Origin: Paraburkholderia phytofirmans OLGA172
Lineage (GTDB): Bacteria; Pseudomonadota; Gammaproteobacteria; Burkholderiales; Burkholderiaceae
Assembly: GCF_001634365.1 (NCBI RefSeq)
Contig: NZ_CP014578.1
Coordinates: 496,001-560,000, forward strand
Direction: 5' to 3'
Length of the DNA: 64,000 bases
The translations under genes and the position numbers were made by a program. Below the pieces are notes generated by a model. That model was not told where the DNA came from and made no database searches. It saw only the letters and a program-made list of their open reading frames with translations. Of this stretch, positions 45,258 to 55,191 are shown piece by piece; the stretch's first letter is position 1; every line of letters starts with the position of its first letter.

Positions 45258-45431
45258 TTGTAACTCTCCCGATTTGCGGTACCGGATTTAGCCCCAGCTT
45301 TGGTTCAGGCCCCGGTTGCCGTTGCGACCTCGGTTTCGGCGCCCAGCATTTCAGCCTCGCCGGCCTGAAGGCTGCCTGCCGCCCACATCCCGTAAAATAG
45401 CGGCACCGCCCGCACTTCACCGAATCCGCCC

Positions 45432-46295
45432 ATGTTCGCCCGACTTCCTCTGTATCTGCGCCTCGTGCGCATGGACAAGCCGATCGGCAGCCTGCTGCTG
45501 CTGTGGCCGACGCTCAATGCGCTGTGGATTGCGTCCGAGGGCCATCCTTCGTGGCCGCTGCTGGTGATCTTCACAGTGGGTACGGTGCTGATGCGCTCGG
45601 CAGGCTGCGCGATCAACGACTACGCGGATCGCGACTTCGATCGCTACGTGAAACGCACGGAAAACCGTCCGATCACGTCGGGCAAGATCAAGGCATGGGA
45701 GGCGGTGGCGCTGGCGGCCGGTTTGTCGCTGCTGGCGTTTCTGCTGATCCTGCCGCTGAATACGCTTACCAAGGAGTTATCGGTGGCGGCGCTGTTCGTC
45801 GCCGGTTCGTATCCGTTCACCAAGCGCTTCTTTGCGATTCCGCAGGCGTACCTTGGTATTGCGTTCGGCTTCGGCATTCCGATGGCGTTTGCCGCGATTC
45901 AGGACCACGTGCCGATGCTCGCCTGGGTCATGCTGCTGGCCAACGTGTTCTGGTCGGTTGCGTACGACACGGAATACGCGATGGTCGATCGCGACGACGA
46001 CATCAAGATCGGCATCCGCACTTCGGCGCTGACCTTCGGCCGCTTCGACGTGGCGGCGATCATGCTTTGCTATGCGGTGACGCTGGGAATTTACGTCGGC
46101 ATCGGCGTGATGCTCGGCTTCGGCGTGTTGTACTGGCTCGGATGGGCGGCGGCGGTGGGCTGCGCGATCTATCACTACACGCTGATCCGCAATCGCGAGC
46201 GGATGGCGTGCTTCGCGGCGTTCCGTCACAACAACTGGTTGGGCGGCGCGTTGTTTGTCGGCATTGCCGCGCATTACGCGGTGGCTTCTTTCTAA
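45432..46295 (+). CDS. ubiA: 4-hydroxybenzoate octaprenyltransferase
   Basis: 287 residues, about nine transmembrane helices. It prenylates 4-hydroxybenzoate in ubiquinone synthesis. The two Asp-rich Mg-diphosphate motifs are [20 protein letters not shown] (~66) and [20 protein letters not shown] (~178). Size and motif spacing are normal. Opposite strand to proC, with 31 bp between stops. Confidence 0.96.
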   Translation: MFARLPLYLRLVRMDKPIGSLLLLWPTLNALWIASEGHPSWPLLVIFTVGTVLMRSAGCAINDYADRDFDRYVKRTENRPITSGKIKAWEAVALAAGLSLLAFLLILPLNTLTKELSVAALFVAGSYPFTKRFFAIPQAYLGIAFGFGIPMAFAAIQDHVPMLAWVMLLANVFWSVAYDTEYAMVDRDDDIKIGIRTSALTFGRFDVAAIMLCYAVTLGIYVGIGVMLGFGVLYWLGWAAAVGCAIYHYTLIRNRERMACFAAFRHNNWLGGALFVGIAAHYAVASF

Positions 46296-46326
46296 TTCTT
46301 CCGCGCCGGCCAACCCCAGACCGCGC

Positions 46327-47142
46327 TTACAGCTTGCCGAACTCGTCGCCCATTTCTCTGGCGCGCGCATCGGCGGCGAGCACGCCACGCACGATCGCGT
46401 CCTTGATCCCGCTGGCGTCGAACGACGCCAGCGCGGCCGCCGTAGTACCGCCCTTCGACGTCACACGTTCGCGCAACAGGCTCGGCGGCTCGTCCGAGTT
46501 CGCGGCCAATTGCGCCGCGCCGGTGAAGGTTGCGACCGCCAGCGCGCGGCCTTGTGCTTCATCCATGCCGAGTCGGCGCGCGGCTTCCTGCAAAGCCTCG
46601 ATGAAATAAAACACGTAAGCGGGACCGCTGCCCGAGATCGCGGTGACGGCGTCGATCTTCGCTTCGTCGTCGAACCAGACGGTCTCGCCAACCGCGCCCA
46701 GCACCTGCGACGCGAGCGCGCGGCCGGTTGCGTCGACGCTGCCGGTCGCGACGAGGCCCGTCACGCCCATGCCGATCAGCGCCGGCGTATTCGGCATCAC
46801 GCGCACGATGCGCGCGTGGCGGTTGAGCCAGCGCGACATGTCATCCATGCGAATGCCCGCGACGATGCTGATTGCCAGTTGCGAGGCCTGCAGATGCGGC
46901 GCCAGCGCCTCGGCGACGCTCTTCAGGATCTGTGGTTTCACCGCCAGCACGACGGCATCGTAGGACGCGAGCGCGGCATCCGCGGCGGCGCCGGTCTTGA
47001 TGCCGAATTGCTGCTCATTGCGCTTGCGCGCGTCTTCGTTGGGGTCGATTGCGTACAGGTCAGCGGGTGCGACGCCGCGCTTGATGAGACCGCCGATCAA
47101 CGCAGCGGCCATGTTGCCGCCACCGATAAAAGCAATTTTCAT
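46327..47142 (-). CDS. proC: Pyrroline-5-carboxylate reductase
   Basis: 271 residues. NAD(P) motif MKIAFIGGGNMAAALIGGLI at the start, then VRVMPNTPALIGMGVTGLV and the C-terminal dimer/active-site block ITAISGSGPAYVFYFIEALQ and SKGGTTAAALASFDASGI. Last step of proline synthesis. It follows yggS by 53 bp on the same strand, the standard yggS-proC pair. Confidence 0.97.
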   Translation of the reverse strand: MKIAFIGGGNMAAALIGGLIKRGVAPADLYAIDPNEDARKRNEQQFGIKTGAAADAALASYDAVVLAVKPQILKSVAEALAPHLQASQLAISIVAGIRMDDMSRWLNRHARIVRVMPNTPALIGMGVTGLVATGSVDATGRALASQVLGAVGETVWFDDEAKIDAVTAISGSGPAYVFYFIEALQEAARRLGMDEAQGRALAVATFTGAAQLAANSDEPPSLLRERVTSKGGTTAAALASFDASGIKDAIVRGVLAADARAREMGDEFGKL

Positions 47143-47195
47143 GATGTTCCGAAAGATGTCTCGTGAGGCGTCAAGAAAGGAAAGGCGCGAAAGGG

Positions 47196-47894
47196 TCAGT
47201 GAGAGTAATCGCGCGCGCCGAAAATCGCGGTGCCGACGCGCACGATCGTCGCGCCTTCCCGCACGGCGGCTTCGAGGTCGCTCGACATGCCCATCGAGAG
47301 CGTATCGAGTTCGAGGCCGTCATTGCGCAGGCGTTCGAACAGCTCGCGTAATTGCCGATGCGGCACGCGCTGCTCTTCGATGCTGCCGGCCGGTTCCGGA
47401 ATCGCCATCAGACCGCGCAGATTCAGTTTCGGCAGCGCGGCGATTGTCTGCGCGACTTCCACGGCCTCGGGAATGCTCACACCGCTTTTCGACGCTTCGC
47501 CGCTGATGTTGATCTGCAGGCAGACGTTCAACGGCGGCAGGTTATCCGGGCGCTGCTCCGATAGCCGCTGCGCGATCTTCAGGCGGTCGACCGAATGCAC
47601 CCAGTCGAAATGCTCGGCAACCGGCCGCGTTTTGTTCGATTGCAATGGTCCGATGAAATGCCATTCGAGCGCTGCCCGCAGATCGGCCAGCGCTTCGATT
47701 TTGGTGATGGCTTCCTGCACATAGTTCTCACCGAACGCGCGTTGACCGGCGGCGTAGGCGGCGCGCACGTCTTCGGCGGGAAACGTCTTCGAGACCGCGA
47801 GCAGGGTGATCGAACGCGCATCGCGTCCAGCCACCTGGGCGGCGAGGGCGATGCGCTGCTGCACCGCTTCGAGGTTGTGAATCAGATCGGGCAT
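47196..47894 (-). CDS. yggS: YggS-family PLP homeostasis protein
   Basis: 232 residues. PLP-binding lysine in ITLLAVSKTFPAEDVRAAYA (~37); AFGENYVQEAITKIEAL, WHFIGPLQSNKTRPVAEHFD and LSMGMSSDLEAAVREGATIV and RVGTAIFG complete the single-domain TIM barrel. It controls free pyridoxal phosphate and amino-acid balance; no enzymatic reaction is known. Upstream partner of proC. Confidence 0.96.
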   Translation of the reverse strand: MPDLIHNLEAVQQRIALAAQVAGRDARSITLLAVSKTFPAEDVRAAYAAGQRAFGENYVQEAITKIEALADLRAALEWHFIGPLQSNKTRPVAEHFDWVHSVDRLKIAQRLSEQRPDNLPPLNVCLQINISGEASKSGVSIPEAVEVAQTIAALPKLNLRGLMAIPEPAGSIEEQRVPHRQLRELFERLRNDGLELDTLSMGMSSDLEAAVREGATIVRVGTAIFGARDYSH

Positions 47895-48033
47895 GGAACG
47901 GAACTGGAAGTCCAGCGAAAAGCAATGGTCGAATTATACGGACGCCGCCGCCTCATGCCGCCGCCGGACAGGCGAAGGCGCTTGCGGTGACGTATCGCAA
48001 GCCACGTGCCGCACTTGCGGCAAATAGATCGCC

Positions 48034-49260
48034 TCAGGTGGACAGCATATGCTCCACCAGTTCGATCCAATGTGCGACCGGCGTGGACGTGCCGCTTTGC
48101 AGATGCGCAATGCAGCCGACGTTCGCCGACACGATCACTTGCGGCTCCTGCGCCTGCAGCCGCTCGAGCTTCTGATCGCGCAGCGCATACGAGAGCTTGG
48201 GCTGCGTCAGCGAATAAGTGCCGGCCGAGCCGCAGCAGAGATGATTGTCGGCAGGCAGGCGCACTTCCACGCCGAGCGCTGCCAGCAGATGTTCGACCTT
48301 GCCGCGCACCTGCTGACCATGCTGCAACGTGCATGGCGGATGGAACGCTACCGTATGGATCGCGCGGCGGCGCGTCACGGCGACGAGCGCCTCTTCGAAC
48401 TCCGGCAGGACCTCCGCGATGTCGCGCGTCAGCTCGGTCACGCGGCGCGCCTTTTCCGCATAAGCGGGATCGTTGCGCAGCAGATGCGCGTATTCCTTCA
48501 CCGTCGCACCGCAGCCGGACGCGTTCATCACGATTGCTTCCACGCCTTGTTCGATATACGGCCACCACGCGTCGATGTTGGCGCGCAGATCGTCGAGCGC
48601 TTCGTCGTTGTAGCCCAGATGCAGACGGATCGCACCACAACAGCCCGCTTCGGCGGCGATCAACGTTTCGACGCCGAGCGCGTCGAGCACCCGCGCGGTG
48701 GCGACGTTGACGTTCGGCATCATCGACGGTTGCACGCAGCCCGCGAGCATCAGCATCTTGCGCGGATGTTTCGCGGTCGGCCATTCGAGCGGACGCTGCC
48801 GCGCGGGCACCTTGTCGCGCAGTTTTTTGGGCAGCAGCGGACGGATATGCTGACCGATGCGCATGGCCGGCGTGAACAGCGCGCTGTTCGGCACGAAGCT
48901 CGCGAGCAGCCGGCGCACCATTCGCTGACTGAACGGACGCGTGACTTTTTCCTCGGTGATCTTGCGGCCGATCTCGACCAGCCTGCCGTATTGCACGCCG
49001 GATGGGCAAGTGGTCTCGCAGTTGCGGCAGGTGAGGCAGCGGTCCAGATGGACCTGGGTGCTGCGCGTGACCGCCGCGCCTTCCACCATCTGCTTGATCA
49101 GATAGATGCGTCCGCGTGGGCCGTCGAGTTCGTCGCCGAGGATCTGATAGGTCGGGCAGGTCGCCGTACAGAAACCGCAATGCACGCAATTGCGCAGGAT
49201 GGCGTCGGCTTCGTCGCCATCGGGCGTATTGCGAATGAAGTCCGCGAGGTTGGTTTGCAT
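48034..49260 (-). CDS. glcF: Glycolate oxidase iron-sulfur subunit
   Basis: 408 residues from MQTNLADFIRNTPDGDEADA. Two [4Fe-4S] motifs: CVHCGFCTATCPTYQ (~24) and CLTCRNCETTCPSGVQYG (~75). Two CCG-type domains follow: LMLAGCVQPSMMPNVNVATA with AGCCGAIRLH, and FHPPCTLQHGQQ with NHLCCGSAGTYSL. It passes electrons from GlcD/GlcE to quinone. The longer reading to 49566 lies over glcE and is rejected. 8 bp after glcE. Confidence 0.96.
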   Translation of the reverse strand: MQTNLADFIRNTPDGDEADAILRNCVHCGFCTATCPTYQILGDELDGPRGRIYLIKQMVEGAAVTRSTQVHLDRCLTCRNCETTCPSGVQYGRLVEIGRKITEEKVTRPFSQRMVRRLLASFVPNSALFTPAMRIGQHIRPLLPKKLRDKVPARQRPLEWPTAKHPRKMLMLAGCVQPSMMPNVNVATARVLDALGVETLIAAEAGCCGAIRLHLGYNDEALDDLRANIDAWWPYIEQGVEAIVMNASGCGATVKEYAHLLRNDPAYAEKARRVTELTRDIAEVLPEFEEALVAVTRRRAIHTVAFHPPCTLQHGQQVRGKVEHLLAALGVEVRLPADNHLCCGSAGTYSLTQPKLSYALRDQKLERLQAQEPQVIVSANVGCIAHLQSGTSTPVAHWIELVEHMLST

Positions 49261-49268
49261 CGCGTCGC

Positions 49269-50357
49269 TCAGAAGTCGGGGTAGAGACGGCCGCGATTGA
49301 AAATGCGGGCTGGGTCGAAGGCGGCTTTCAGGCCGCGATGGATTTTCATCAGCGGTGCGGGCAGCGGCGTAAACACCCCTGCGCTGCGGTCGTAGCCGGG
49401 GCCGGTCCGGAAGATGGTGGCGTGGCCGCCGGCCTGTTTGGCGCTGATACGCACGGTTTGCGCGTCGGTGTCGGTGATCCACCAGCGCTGGCTGCCGCCC
49501 CATTCCATCAGTTGCGCACCGGGTAATTGCAGCGGCTCGGTGATCGACGGCAGCGCGAGCCGCCACAGCGCGGCCTTCGGCGGGATGGCCGCAAAGAACG
49601 AGTCTGTCTGTTCACGCAGGCCGGCCCAGAAGCGCTCCGCTTCGACGGCATCGACCACTTCGCCGCCAAGCGCCGTGCGGGCGGCCTTGACCGCGGCTTC
49701 CGCGCCGGCCATCCGCACGGCCAGCGTGCCGTGACGCCATGCGCTCGCCGTAATCGGCAGCGGGCGGCCGCCCCATTCGTTGAGCTTGCGGACCGCGTCG
49801 GTGCCGTTCATGTCGAATTTGAGGGTCGCTTCGGCCTGCGGTATTGGCAGCACCTTGACTGACAACTCGAGGATCAGCCCAAGAGTGCCGAGCGAGCCTG
49901 CCATCAAACGGGAGACGTCATAACCGGCGACGTTCTTCACCACCTGGCCGCCGAAATGCAACTTCTGGCCCTGGCCGTTCATGATGACGGCGCCGAGCAC
50001 GAAGTCGCGCGCCGCACCCGCGGCAGGGCGGCGTGGACCGGCAATGCCCGCCGCGATACAGCCGCCGAAGGTGGCCTGCAGCCCGAAGTGCGGCGGTTCG
50101 AAGGCGAGCATCTGATCGCGTTCGGCGAGCGCGGCCTCGATCTCCAGCAGGGGCGTGCCCGCGCGCGCCGTGATAACCAGTTCGGCCGGATCGTAAGCGA
50201 TGATGCCGCGATAAGCGCGCGTGTCGAGGATCTCACCTTTCAGCGTCTGACCGTACCAGTCTTTGGTGCCGCCGCCACGGATGCGCAATGTGCGCCCTTC
50301 GGCGCTGGCTGAACGCACGCGTTCGGACCAAACGGCGACGATGTCATCCTCTTCCAT
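49269..50357 (-). CDS. glcE: Glycolate oxidase FAD-binding subunit GlcE
   Basis: 362 residues, PCMH-type FAD domain: LRIRGGGTKDWYGQ, GIIAYDPAELVITARAGTPL, MLAFEPPHFGLQATFGGCIA and GPRRPAAGAARDFVLGAVIM, then VVKNVAGYDVSRLMAGSLGT. It is the shorter flavoprotein of the GlcDEF complex. 276 bp separate it from glcD, longer than usual within this operon and containing a hairpin next to glcD. Confidence 0.95.
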   Translation of the reverse strand: MEEDDIVAVWSERVRSASAEGRTLRIRGGGTKDWYGQTLKGEILDTRAYRGIIAYDPAELVITARAGTPLLEIEAALAERDQMLAFEPPHFGLQATFGGCIAAGIAGPRRPAAGAARDFVLGAVIMNGQGQKLHFGGQVVKNVAGYDVSRLMAGSLGTLGLILELSVKVLPIPQAEATLKFDMNGTDAVRKLNEWGGRPLPITASAWRHGTLAVRMAGAEAAVKAARTALGGEVVDAVEAERFWAGLREQTDSFFAAIPPKAALWRLALPSITEPLQLPGAQLMEWGGSQRWWITDTDAQTVRISAKQAGGHATIFRTGPGYDRSAGVFTPLPAPLMKIHRGLKAAFDPARIFNRGRLYPDF

Positions 50358-50588
50358 GGTGCCCTGCTTAGTTGTGTTTCGATCGATTGTACCGGGCGGC
50401 GGCTGGCTGGCAAGCCGGAGCGGACCCGCATCGGGTAATCAGGGTGGGGGGTGGAAAGCGCCGCGGGCGCGCGATATGTGGGACGCGTAGGCGGGAGGAA
50501 TCGTGCCGGAAGGCGGGTCAGGAAGCGGCCTGGTGGTGTGTGGGCGCCCCTCTATGTGGACAAGTGGCGCCGCGCGGCGGCCGCGCCC

Positions 50589-50626
50589 GGTGACGCTGAT
50601 GCCCGCCTTGGGCCGGCAGCGTCACC
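50589..50626 (-). terminator. Hairpin just after glcD
   Basis: GGTGACGCTG (50589-50598) pairs with CAGCGTCACC (50617-50626), with an inner GCCC/GGGC stem. It lies 8 bp beyond the glcD stop codon, in the glcD-glcE spacer. No T-run, so it may reduce rather than stop readthrough into glcE. Confidence 0.55.
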
Positions 50627-50633
50627 AGGCGCC

Positions 50634-52127
50634 TTAAAACCGCGGCAGGTCCGGATGCGGCAGCAAGCCGCCGCGCACGTGCATCTTGCCGTACTCGGCG
50701 CAGCGGGCGCGGGTGGGAATGCCCTTGTCGGGATTGAGCAAGCCGGGCGCGTCAAAGGCGCGTTTGACCGCGTGGAATGCATCGCGCTCTTCGGGCGAAA
50801 ACTGCACACACATCGAATTGATTTTCTCGATACCCACGCCGTGCTCGCCGGTCACCGTGCCGCCCAGTTCGACGCACGTTTCGAGAATGTCACAACCGAA
50901 CGCCTCAGCCCGATGCCACTCGTCCTGATCGTTGCCGTTGAACAGGATCAGCGGATGCATGTTGCCGTCGCCGGCATGGAATACGTTGATGCAGCGCAGG
51001 CCGTATTTCTTCTCCATCACTTCGATGCGCGCCAGCAGCGGCCCGATACTGCGGCGCGGCACGGTGCCGTCCATGCAGTAGTAGTCGGGCGAAATACGGC
51101 CAGCCGCCGGAAACGCGTTCTTGCGCCCGGACCAGAACCGCAGCCGCTCATTTTCCGAGCGTGAAATCTGGATGCGGGTGGCGCCTTGTTCACGCAGCAC
51201 CGCAGTCATGCGCACGATTTCGTCGGCCACTTCTTCCGGCGTGCCGTCCGATTCGCACAGCAGGATTGCCGCCGCGTCGAGGTCGTAGCCCGCGTTGACG
51301 AACTCTTCGACGGCGCGCGTAGCCGGTTTGTCCATCATCTCCAAACCAGCCGGAATGATGCCCGCTGCAATGATGCTGGCGACCGCGTCGCCGCCTTTCA
51401 CGACATCGTCGAAGCTGGCCATGATGACCTGCGCCGTTTGCGGTTTCGGGATCAGCTTGACGGTGACTTCGGTGACGATTGCGAACATGCCTTCGCTGCC
51501 GATCAGCACCGCGAGCAGATCGAGCCCTGGCGCGTCGGGCGCGAGCGAACCGAATTCGACGATTTCGCCTTCCATCGTCACAGCGCGCACACGCAGCACG
51601 TTGTGCACGGTGAGGCCGTATTTGAGGCAGTGCACGCCGCCCGAATTCTCGGAGACGTTGCCGCCGATCGTGCAGGCGATCTGCGACGACGGATCGGGCG
51701 CGTAGTAAAGGCCGTAGGGCGCGGCGGCGTCGGAAATCGACAGATTGCGCACACCCGGTTGCACCGTGGCGGTTCGGGCATACGGGTCGACTTCGACGAT
51801 CTTCCTGAAGCGCGCGAGCGACACCACCACGCCGTGACGAATCGGCATCGCTCCGCCGGATAGACCGGTGCCCGCGCCGCGCGGCACGATCGGCACGTCG
51901 AGCCGGTGACAGATTTGCACGATGCGCTGGACCTGCGATTCCGTCTCCGGCAATGCGACCGCGAGCGGCAGACGCCGATAAGCGGCGAGGCCGTCGCAAT
52001 CGTAGGCGACGGTGTCTTCTTCGCGATACAACAGACAGTGGGTCGGCAGCACGGCCATCAGCGCCTGCACGACTTCGCGCTGGCGCTGGGCGAGAACTTC
52101 GGCCGTCAGTTCGACGGGTGCGTTCAT
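50634..52127 (-). CDS. glcD: Glycolate oxidase catalytic subunit GlcD
   Basis: 497 residues from MNAPVELTAEVLAQRQREVV. FAD domain: VPIVPRGAGTGLSGGAMPIR, YAPDPSSQIACTIGGNVSEN and SGGVHCLKYGLTVHNVLRVR. C-terminal cap: CINVFHAGDGNMHPLILFNG (metal-binding histidines) and GGTVTGEHGVGIEKINSMCV. It oxidises glycolate to glyoxylate (or D-lactate to pyruvate). The second gene in the glc set, after the related flavoprotein upstream. Confidence 0.96.
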   Translation of the reverse strand: MNAPVELTAEVLAQRQREVVQALMAVLPTHCLLYREEDTVAYDCDGLAAYRRLPLAVALPETESQVQRIVQICHRLDVPIVPRGAGTGLSGGAMPIRHGVVVSLARFRKIVEVDPYARTATVQPGVRNLSISDAAAPYGLYYAPDPSSQIACTIGGNVSENSGGVHCLKYGLTVHNVLRVRAVTMEGEIVEFGSLAPDAPGLDLLAVLIGSEGMFAIVTEVTVKLIPKPQTAQVIMASFDDVVKGGDAVASIIAAGIIPAGLEMMDKPATRAVEEFVNAGYDLDAAAILLCESDGTPEEVADEIVRMTAVLREQGATRIQISRSENERLRFWSGRKNAFPAAGRISPDYYCMDGTVPRRSIGPLLARIEVMEKKYGLRCINVFHAGDGNMHPLILFNGNDQDEWHRAEAFGCDILETCVELGGTVTGEHGVGIEKINSMCVQFSPEERDAFHAVKRAFDAPGLLNPDKGIPTRARCAEYGKMHVRGGLLPHPDLPRF

Positions 52128-52226
52128 ATGACTTGTCTCCTGGTGTCCTTCACCCTGCGTGTCCGGTCTGGCCTGGTTGTGCGGCAGCAGGCGTTGCCGC
52201 TGCCGCAACCGGGTGTCAACGACGCC

Positions 52227-53642
52227 TCAAGCTACCCAGGAAAAGATTTTGCCCGGGTTCATCAGATTACGCGGGTCGAGCGCGTGCTTGATGGAGCGCA
52301 TCGTATCGACGGCGACTTCACCGTGTTCTTCGAGCATGAAGTTCATCTTGTGCAGACCGACACCATGCTCGCCCGTGCAAGTGCCGTCCATGCGCAGCGC
52401 GCGCTGCACGATGCGCTGGTTCAGGCGCTCAGCTTCGACGAGCTCTTCCGGCTTGTTCGGATCGATCAGGATCGCGACGTGGAAGTTGCCGTCGCCGACA
52501 TGGCCGACGATCGGGCAGGGCAGTGGCGACGCGTTCAGATCCTGCTCGGTTTCCACCACGCATTCCGCGAGGCGCGAGATCGGCACGCAGACATCGGTCG
52601 TGACGGCGCGGCAACCGGGCTTCAGTTGCAGCATCGCGAAATAGGCGTTGTGGCGCGCGTTCCACAGGCGGCTGCGGTCTTCCGGGCGGGTCGCCCATTC
52701 AAAACCTTCGCCGGCATTCTGCGCGGCGATCTCCTGCACCAGTTCGGCTTGCTCTTTCACGCCGGCTTCGGTGCCGTGGAATTCGAAGAAGAGCGTGGGC
52801 GCCTCACGCAACGTGAGATTCGAATGGCGATTGATCGAGCGGATCGCGAGCGAGTCGACGAACTCGACGCGTGCAATCGGCACGCCCATCTGAATCGTTT
52901 CGATGACCGCGCGCACCGCATCGCCCATCGACGGGAACGTGCAGACGGCCGCCGAGACCGCCTCCGGTTGCGGATACAGCCGAACGGTGATTTCGGTAAT
53001 CACGCCGAGCGTGCCTTCCGAGCCGACAAACAGACGTGTGAGGTCGTAACCCGCCGACGACTTGCGCGCGCGCGTGCCGGTTTTGATCACGCGGCCGTCG
53101 GCGAGAACCACCGTCAGCCCGAGTACGTTTTCGCGCATCGTGCCGTAGCGCACGGCATTCGTGCCTGAGGCGCGCGTAGCCGACATGCCGCCGATGCTTG
53201 CGTCCGCACCCGGGTCGATCGGGAAAAACAGGCCGGTGTCGCGCAGCGCTTCGTTCAGCTGCTTGCGCGAGATGCCGGGCTCCACGGTGACGGTGAGGTC
53301 CTCGGCATTGATCGACAACACGCGGTTCATTTCCGACAGATCGATCGACACGCCACCTTGCACCGCCAGCAGATGCCCTTCGAGCGACGAACCGTTACCG
53401 TAGGGAATGATCGGCACGTTGTATTGGCCGCACAGCTTGACGGCGGTTTGCACGTCTTCCGTATTGTGCGCAAATACGACGGCGTCGGGCAGTTGGGGAT
53501 CGAACGGTGATTCGTCGCGGCCATGGTGGGCGCGCACGGCTTCTGCCGTGGACACGCGTTCGCCGAAGACGGTTTCGAGGGCGGTCAGCAACTCGGCGGG
53601 AAACGGCCGGCGCAGCGGGGCCGGCGGCACGGGATGATTCAC
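52227..53642 (-). CDS. FAD-linked oxidase, D-lactate dehydrogenase / GlcD-like
   Basis: 471 residues, a paralogue of GlcD. VPIIPYGNGSSLEGHLLAVQ and GVSIDLSEMN, FFPIDPGADASIGGMSATRA, SGTNAVRYGTMRENVLGLTV, GHVGDGNFHVAILIDPNKPE and CTGEHGVGLHKMNFMLEEHG. The first residues match the cytochrome-type D-lactate dehydrogenase (DLD) group better than GlcD. Substrate: D-lactate or another 2-hydroxy acid. 99 bp upstream of glcD on the same strand, so probably co-expressed. Confidence 0.9.
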   Translation of the reverse strand: MNHPVPPAPLRRPFPAELLTALETVFGERVSTAEAVRAHHGRDESPFDPQLPDAVVFAHNTEDVQTAVKLCGQYNVPIIPYGNGSSLEGHLLAVQGGVSIDLSEMNRVLSINAEDLTVTVEPGISRKQLNEALRDTGLFFPIDPGADASIGGMSATRASGTNAVRYGTMRENVLGLTVVLADGRVIKTGTRARKSSAGYDLTRLFVGSEGTLGVITEITVRLYPQPEAVSAAVCTFPSMGDAVRAVIETIQMGVPIARVEFVDSLAIRSINRHSNLTLREAPTLFFEFHGTEAGVKEQAELVQEIAAQNAGEGFEWATRPEDRSRLWNARHNAYFAMLQLKPGCRAVTTDVCVPISRLAECVVETEQDLNASPLPCPIVGHVGDGNFHVAILIDPNKPEELVEAERLNQRIVQRALRMDGTCTGEHGVGLHKMNFMLEEHGEVAVDTMRSIKHALDPRNLMNPGKIFSWVA

Positions 53643-53876
53643 GCATATCTCCTGATATCGGGGCGGAGTTGTTCTACAGCTTGTGCTTCATTTTACGCCG
53701 ATCGTCCACGCCGGCGTCGGGGGCGGTTGCCGCACCTATAATGGCGGCGATCTCGCGATGCGCGCAATATGGATAAACGCGGTGGCTAACCTGGTGGCTC
53801 ATTTGCCGGATTCGCGGGATGGATCCGCCGGCCCTGCGCTGACGCATCGTCACTGAATGAATGCATGGGAGACATC

Positions 53877-54431
53877 ATGGGCAACCGCTTGAGCAAGATC
53901 GCCACCCGTACGGGCGACGACGGCACCACCGGTCTCGGTGACGGCCGCCGCGTGCGCAAAGACAGCGTGCGCATTGCCGCAATCGGCGACGTCGATGAAC
54001 TCAACTCGAATCTCGGCGTGCTGCTGTGCGAAACGCTGCCCGACAACGTGCGGGCGGCGCTGGTCGCGATTCAGCACGACCTGTTCGATCTCGGCGGTGA
54101 GCTTTGCATTCCCGGTCACACGATGATTACCGACAAGCAGCTCGGCCAACTCGACGATTGGCTGGCCGACTACAACGCGACCCTGCCGCCGTTGAAGGAA
54201 TTCATTCTGCCCGGCGGTTCGCGTGCGGCTGCGCTTGCGCACGTGTGCCGTACGGTGTGCCGGCGCGCCGAACGGTCGATCGTCGCCCTGGGTGAAGGCG
54301 AGGCGATCAATGAGGCGCCGCGGCAGTATGTGAACCGGCTGTCCGACCTGCTGTTCGTGCTCGCGCGCGTGCTCAATCGCGCGGACGGCGGCTGCGACGT
54401 GTTATGGCAGCACGATCGTAGCGCTGGCTAA
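53877..54431 (+). CDS. Cob(I)alamin adenosyltransferase, PduO type
   Basis: 184 residues from MGNRLSKIATRTGDDGTTGL, with GGGAGAC before. N-terminal ATP loop TRTGDDGTTGLGDGRRVRKD, IGDVDELNSNLGVLL, then FILPGGSRAAALAHVCRTVC and RRAERSIVAL, and VNRLSDLLFVLARVLNRADG. A trimeric five-helix bundle that converts cob(I)alamin to adenosylcobalamin. Divergent from the D-lactate dehydrogenase-like gene; a PduO gene alone suggests use of salvaged cobalamin. Confidence 0.93.
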   Translation: MGNRLSKIATRTGDDGTTGLGDGRRVRKDSVRIAAIGDVDELNSNLGVLLCETLPDNVRAALVAIQHDLFDLGGELCIPGHTMITDKQLGQLDDWLADYNATLPPLKEFILPGGSRAAALAHVCRTVCRRAERSIVALGEGEAINEAPRQYVNRLSDLLFVLARVLNRADGGCDVLWQHDRSAG

Positions 54432-54493
54432 CACCGCGTTTTAGTCCCTTTAAGTCCTGTGACAATCTGTCCGGGTGAGAATTTCCTCTTAAA

Positions 54494-54521
54494 AAGGTAT
54501 GATAAATGCATCTTTAAGGAG
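54494..54521 (+). promoter_or_regulatory. NsrR-like operator and ribosome site of the broken hmp gene
   Basis: AAGGTATGATAAATGCATCTT resembles the NsrR palindrome; AAATGCATCTT (54504-54514) is an exact half-site. TAAGGAG follows, 8 nt before the ATG at 54530. Confidence 0.6.
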
Positions 54522-54529
54522 AAGTAGTT

Positions 54530-55136
54530 ATGACCGCGCTCACCGAGCTTGTCGGATGCGCCGAACGGTAACTGGCTGCGTATTTCGGTGAAACGCGAGG
54601 CCGGCCGCGAAGAAACGGCGCCCGGCCACGTATCGAATCTTCTGCACGACGGTGTGGAAGTGGGCGCGGTGGTACATGTCAGCGCGCCGATGGGCGATTT
54701 CACGCTGGACCGCAAGAAAACGACGCCCGTGGTGCTGATGAGCGGCGGTGTAGGTGTAACCCCAATGACCTCAATGCTGTCCACGTTGCTCGCCGACCAG
54801 AGTGAGCGCAGCGTGACTTTCGCGCATGCCTGCCGCAATGGCCGCGTGCATGCGTTCCGGCAGTGGCTTAACGATAAGGTGGCAGCGCATCCGAACGTTA
54901 CGCGCGCGGTGTTCTACGAAGCCGTTGACGCGTGCGATCGTGCCGGCATCGGCTACGATTTCGAAGGTCGCCTCAACATCGCGAAAATCGCCGGCAAGGT
55001 GATCGTTCCCGATGCGGATTACTACATCTGCGGGCCGGTGCCTTTCATGCGCGCGCAATGCGAGGCGTTGGCCTCGCTCGGTGTGGATGCGGCACGGATT
55101 CACACCGAAGTGTTTGGTTCAGGCGTAGTGCAGTGA
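54530..55136 (+). pseudogene. hmp: Flavohaemoglobin (hmp) with large internal deletion
   Basis: The 5' end encodes MTALT as in Burkholderia Hmp. After about 15 bp it jumps, out of frame, into the middle of the reductase part: SLSDAPNGNWLRISVKREAG, PVVLMSGGVGVTPMTSMLST, YYICGPVPFMRAQCEALASL, ARIHTEVFGSG. The whole globin domain and the first half of the FAD domain (about 200 residues) are missing. From the ATG, translation stops after 13 codons. NO dioxygenase activity is lost; an NAD-binding fragment could be made only from the TTG at 54549, without a good ribosome site. Confidence 0.9.
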
Positions 55137-55191
55137 AGCGGGGGCGCATGGCAAGCCGGGTGTGAAAGCACGCGGGAGTCTGCCGTGCGCC

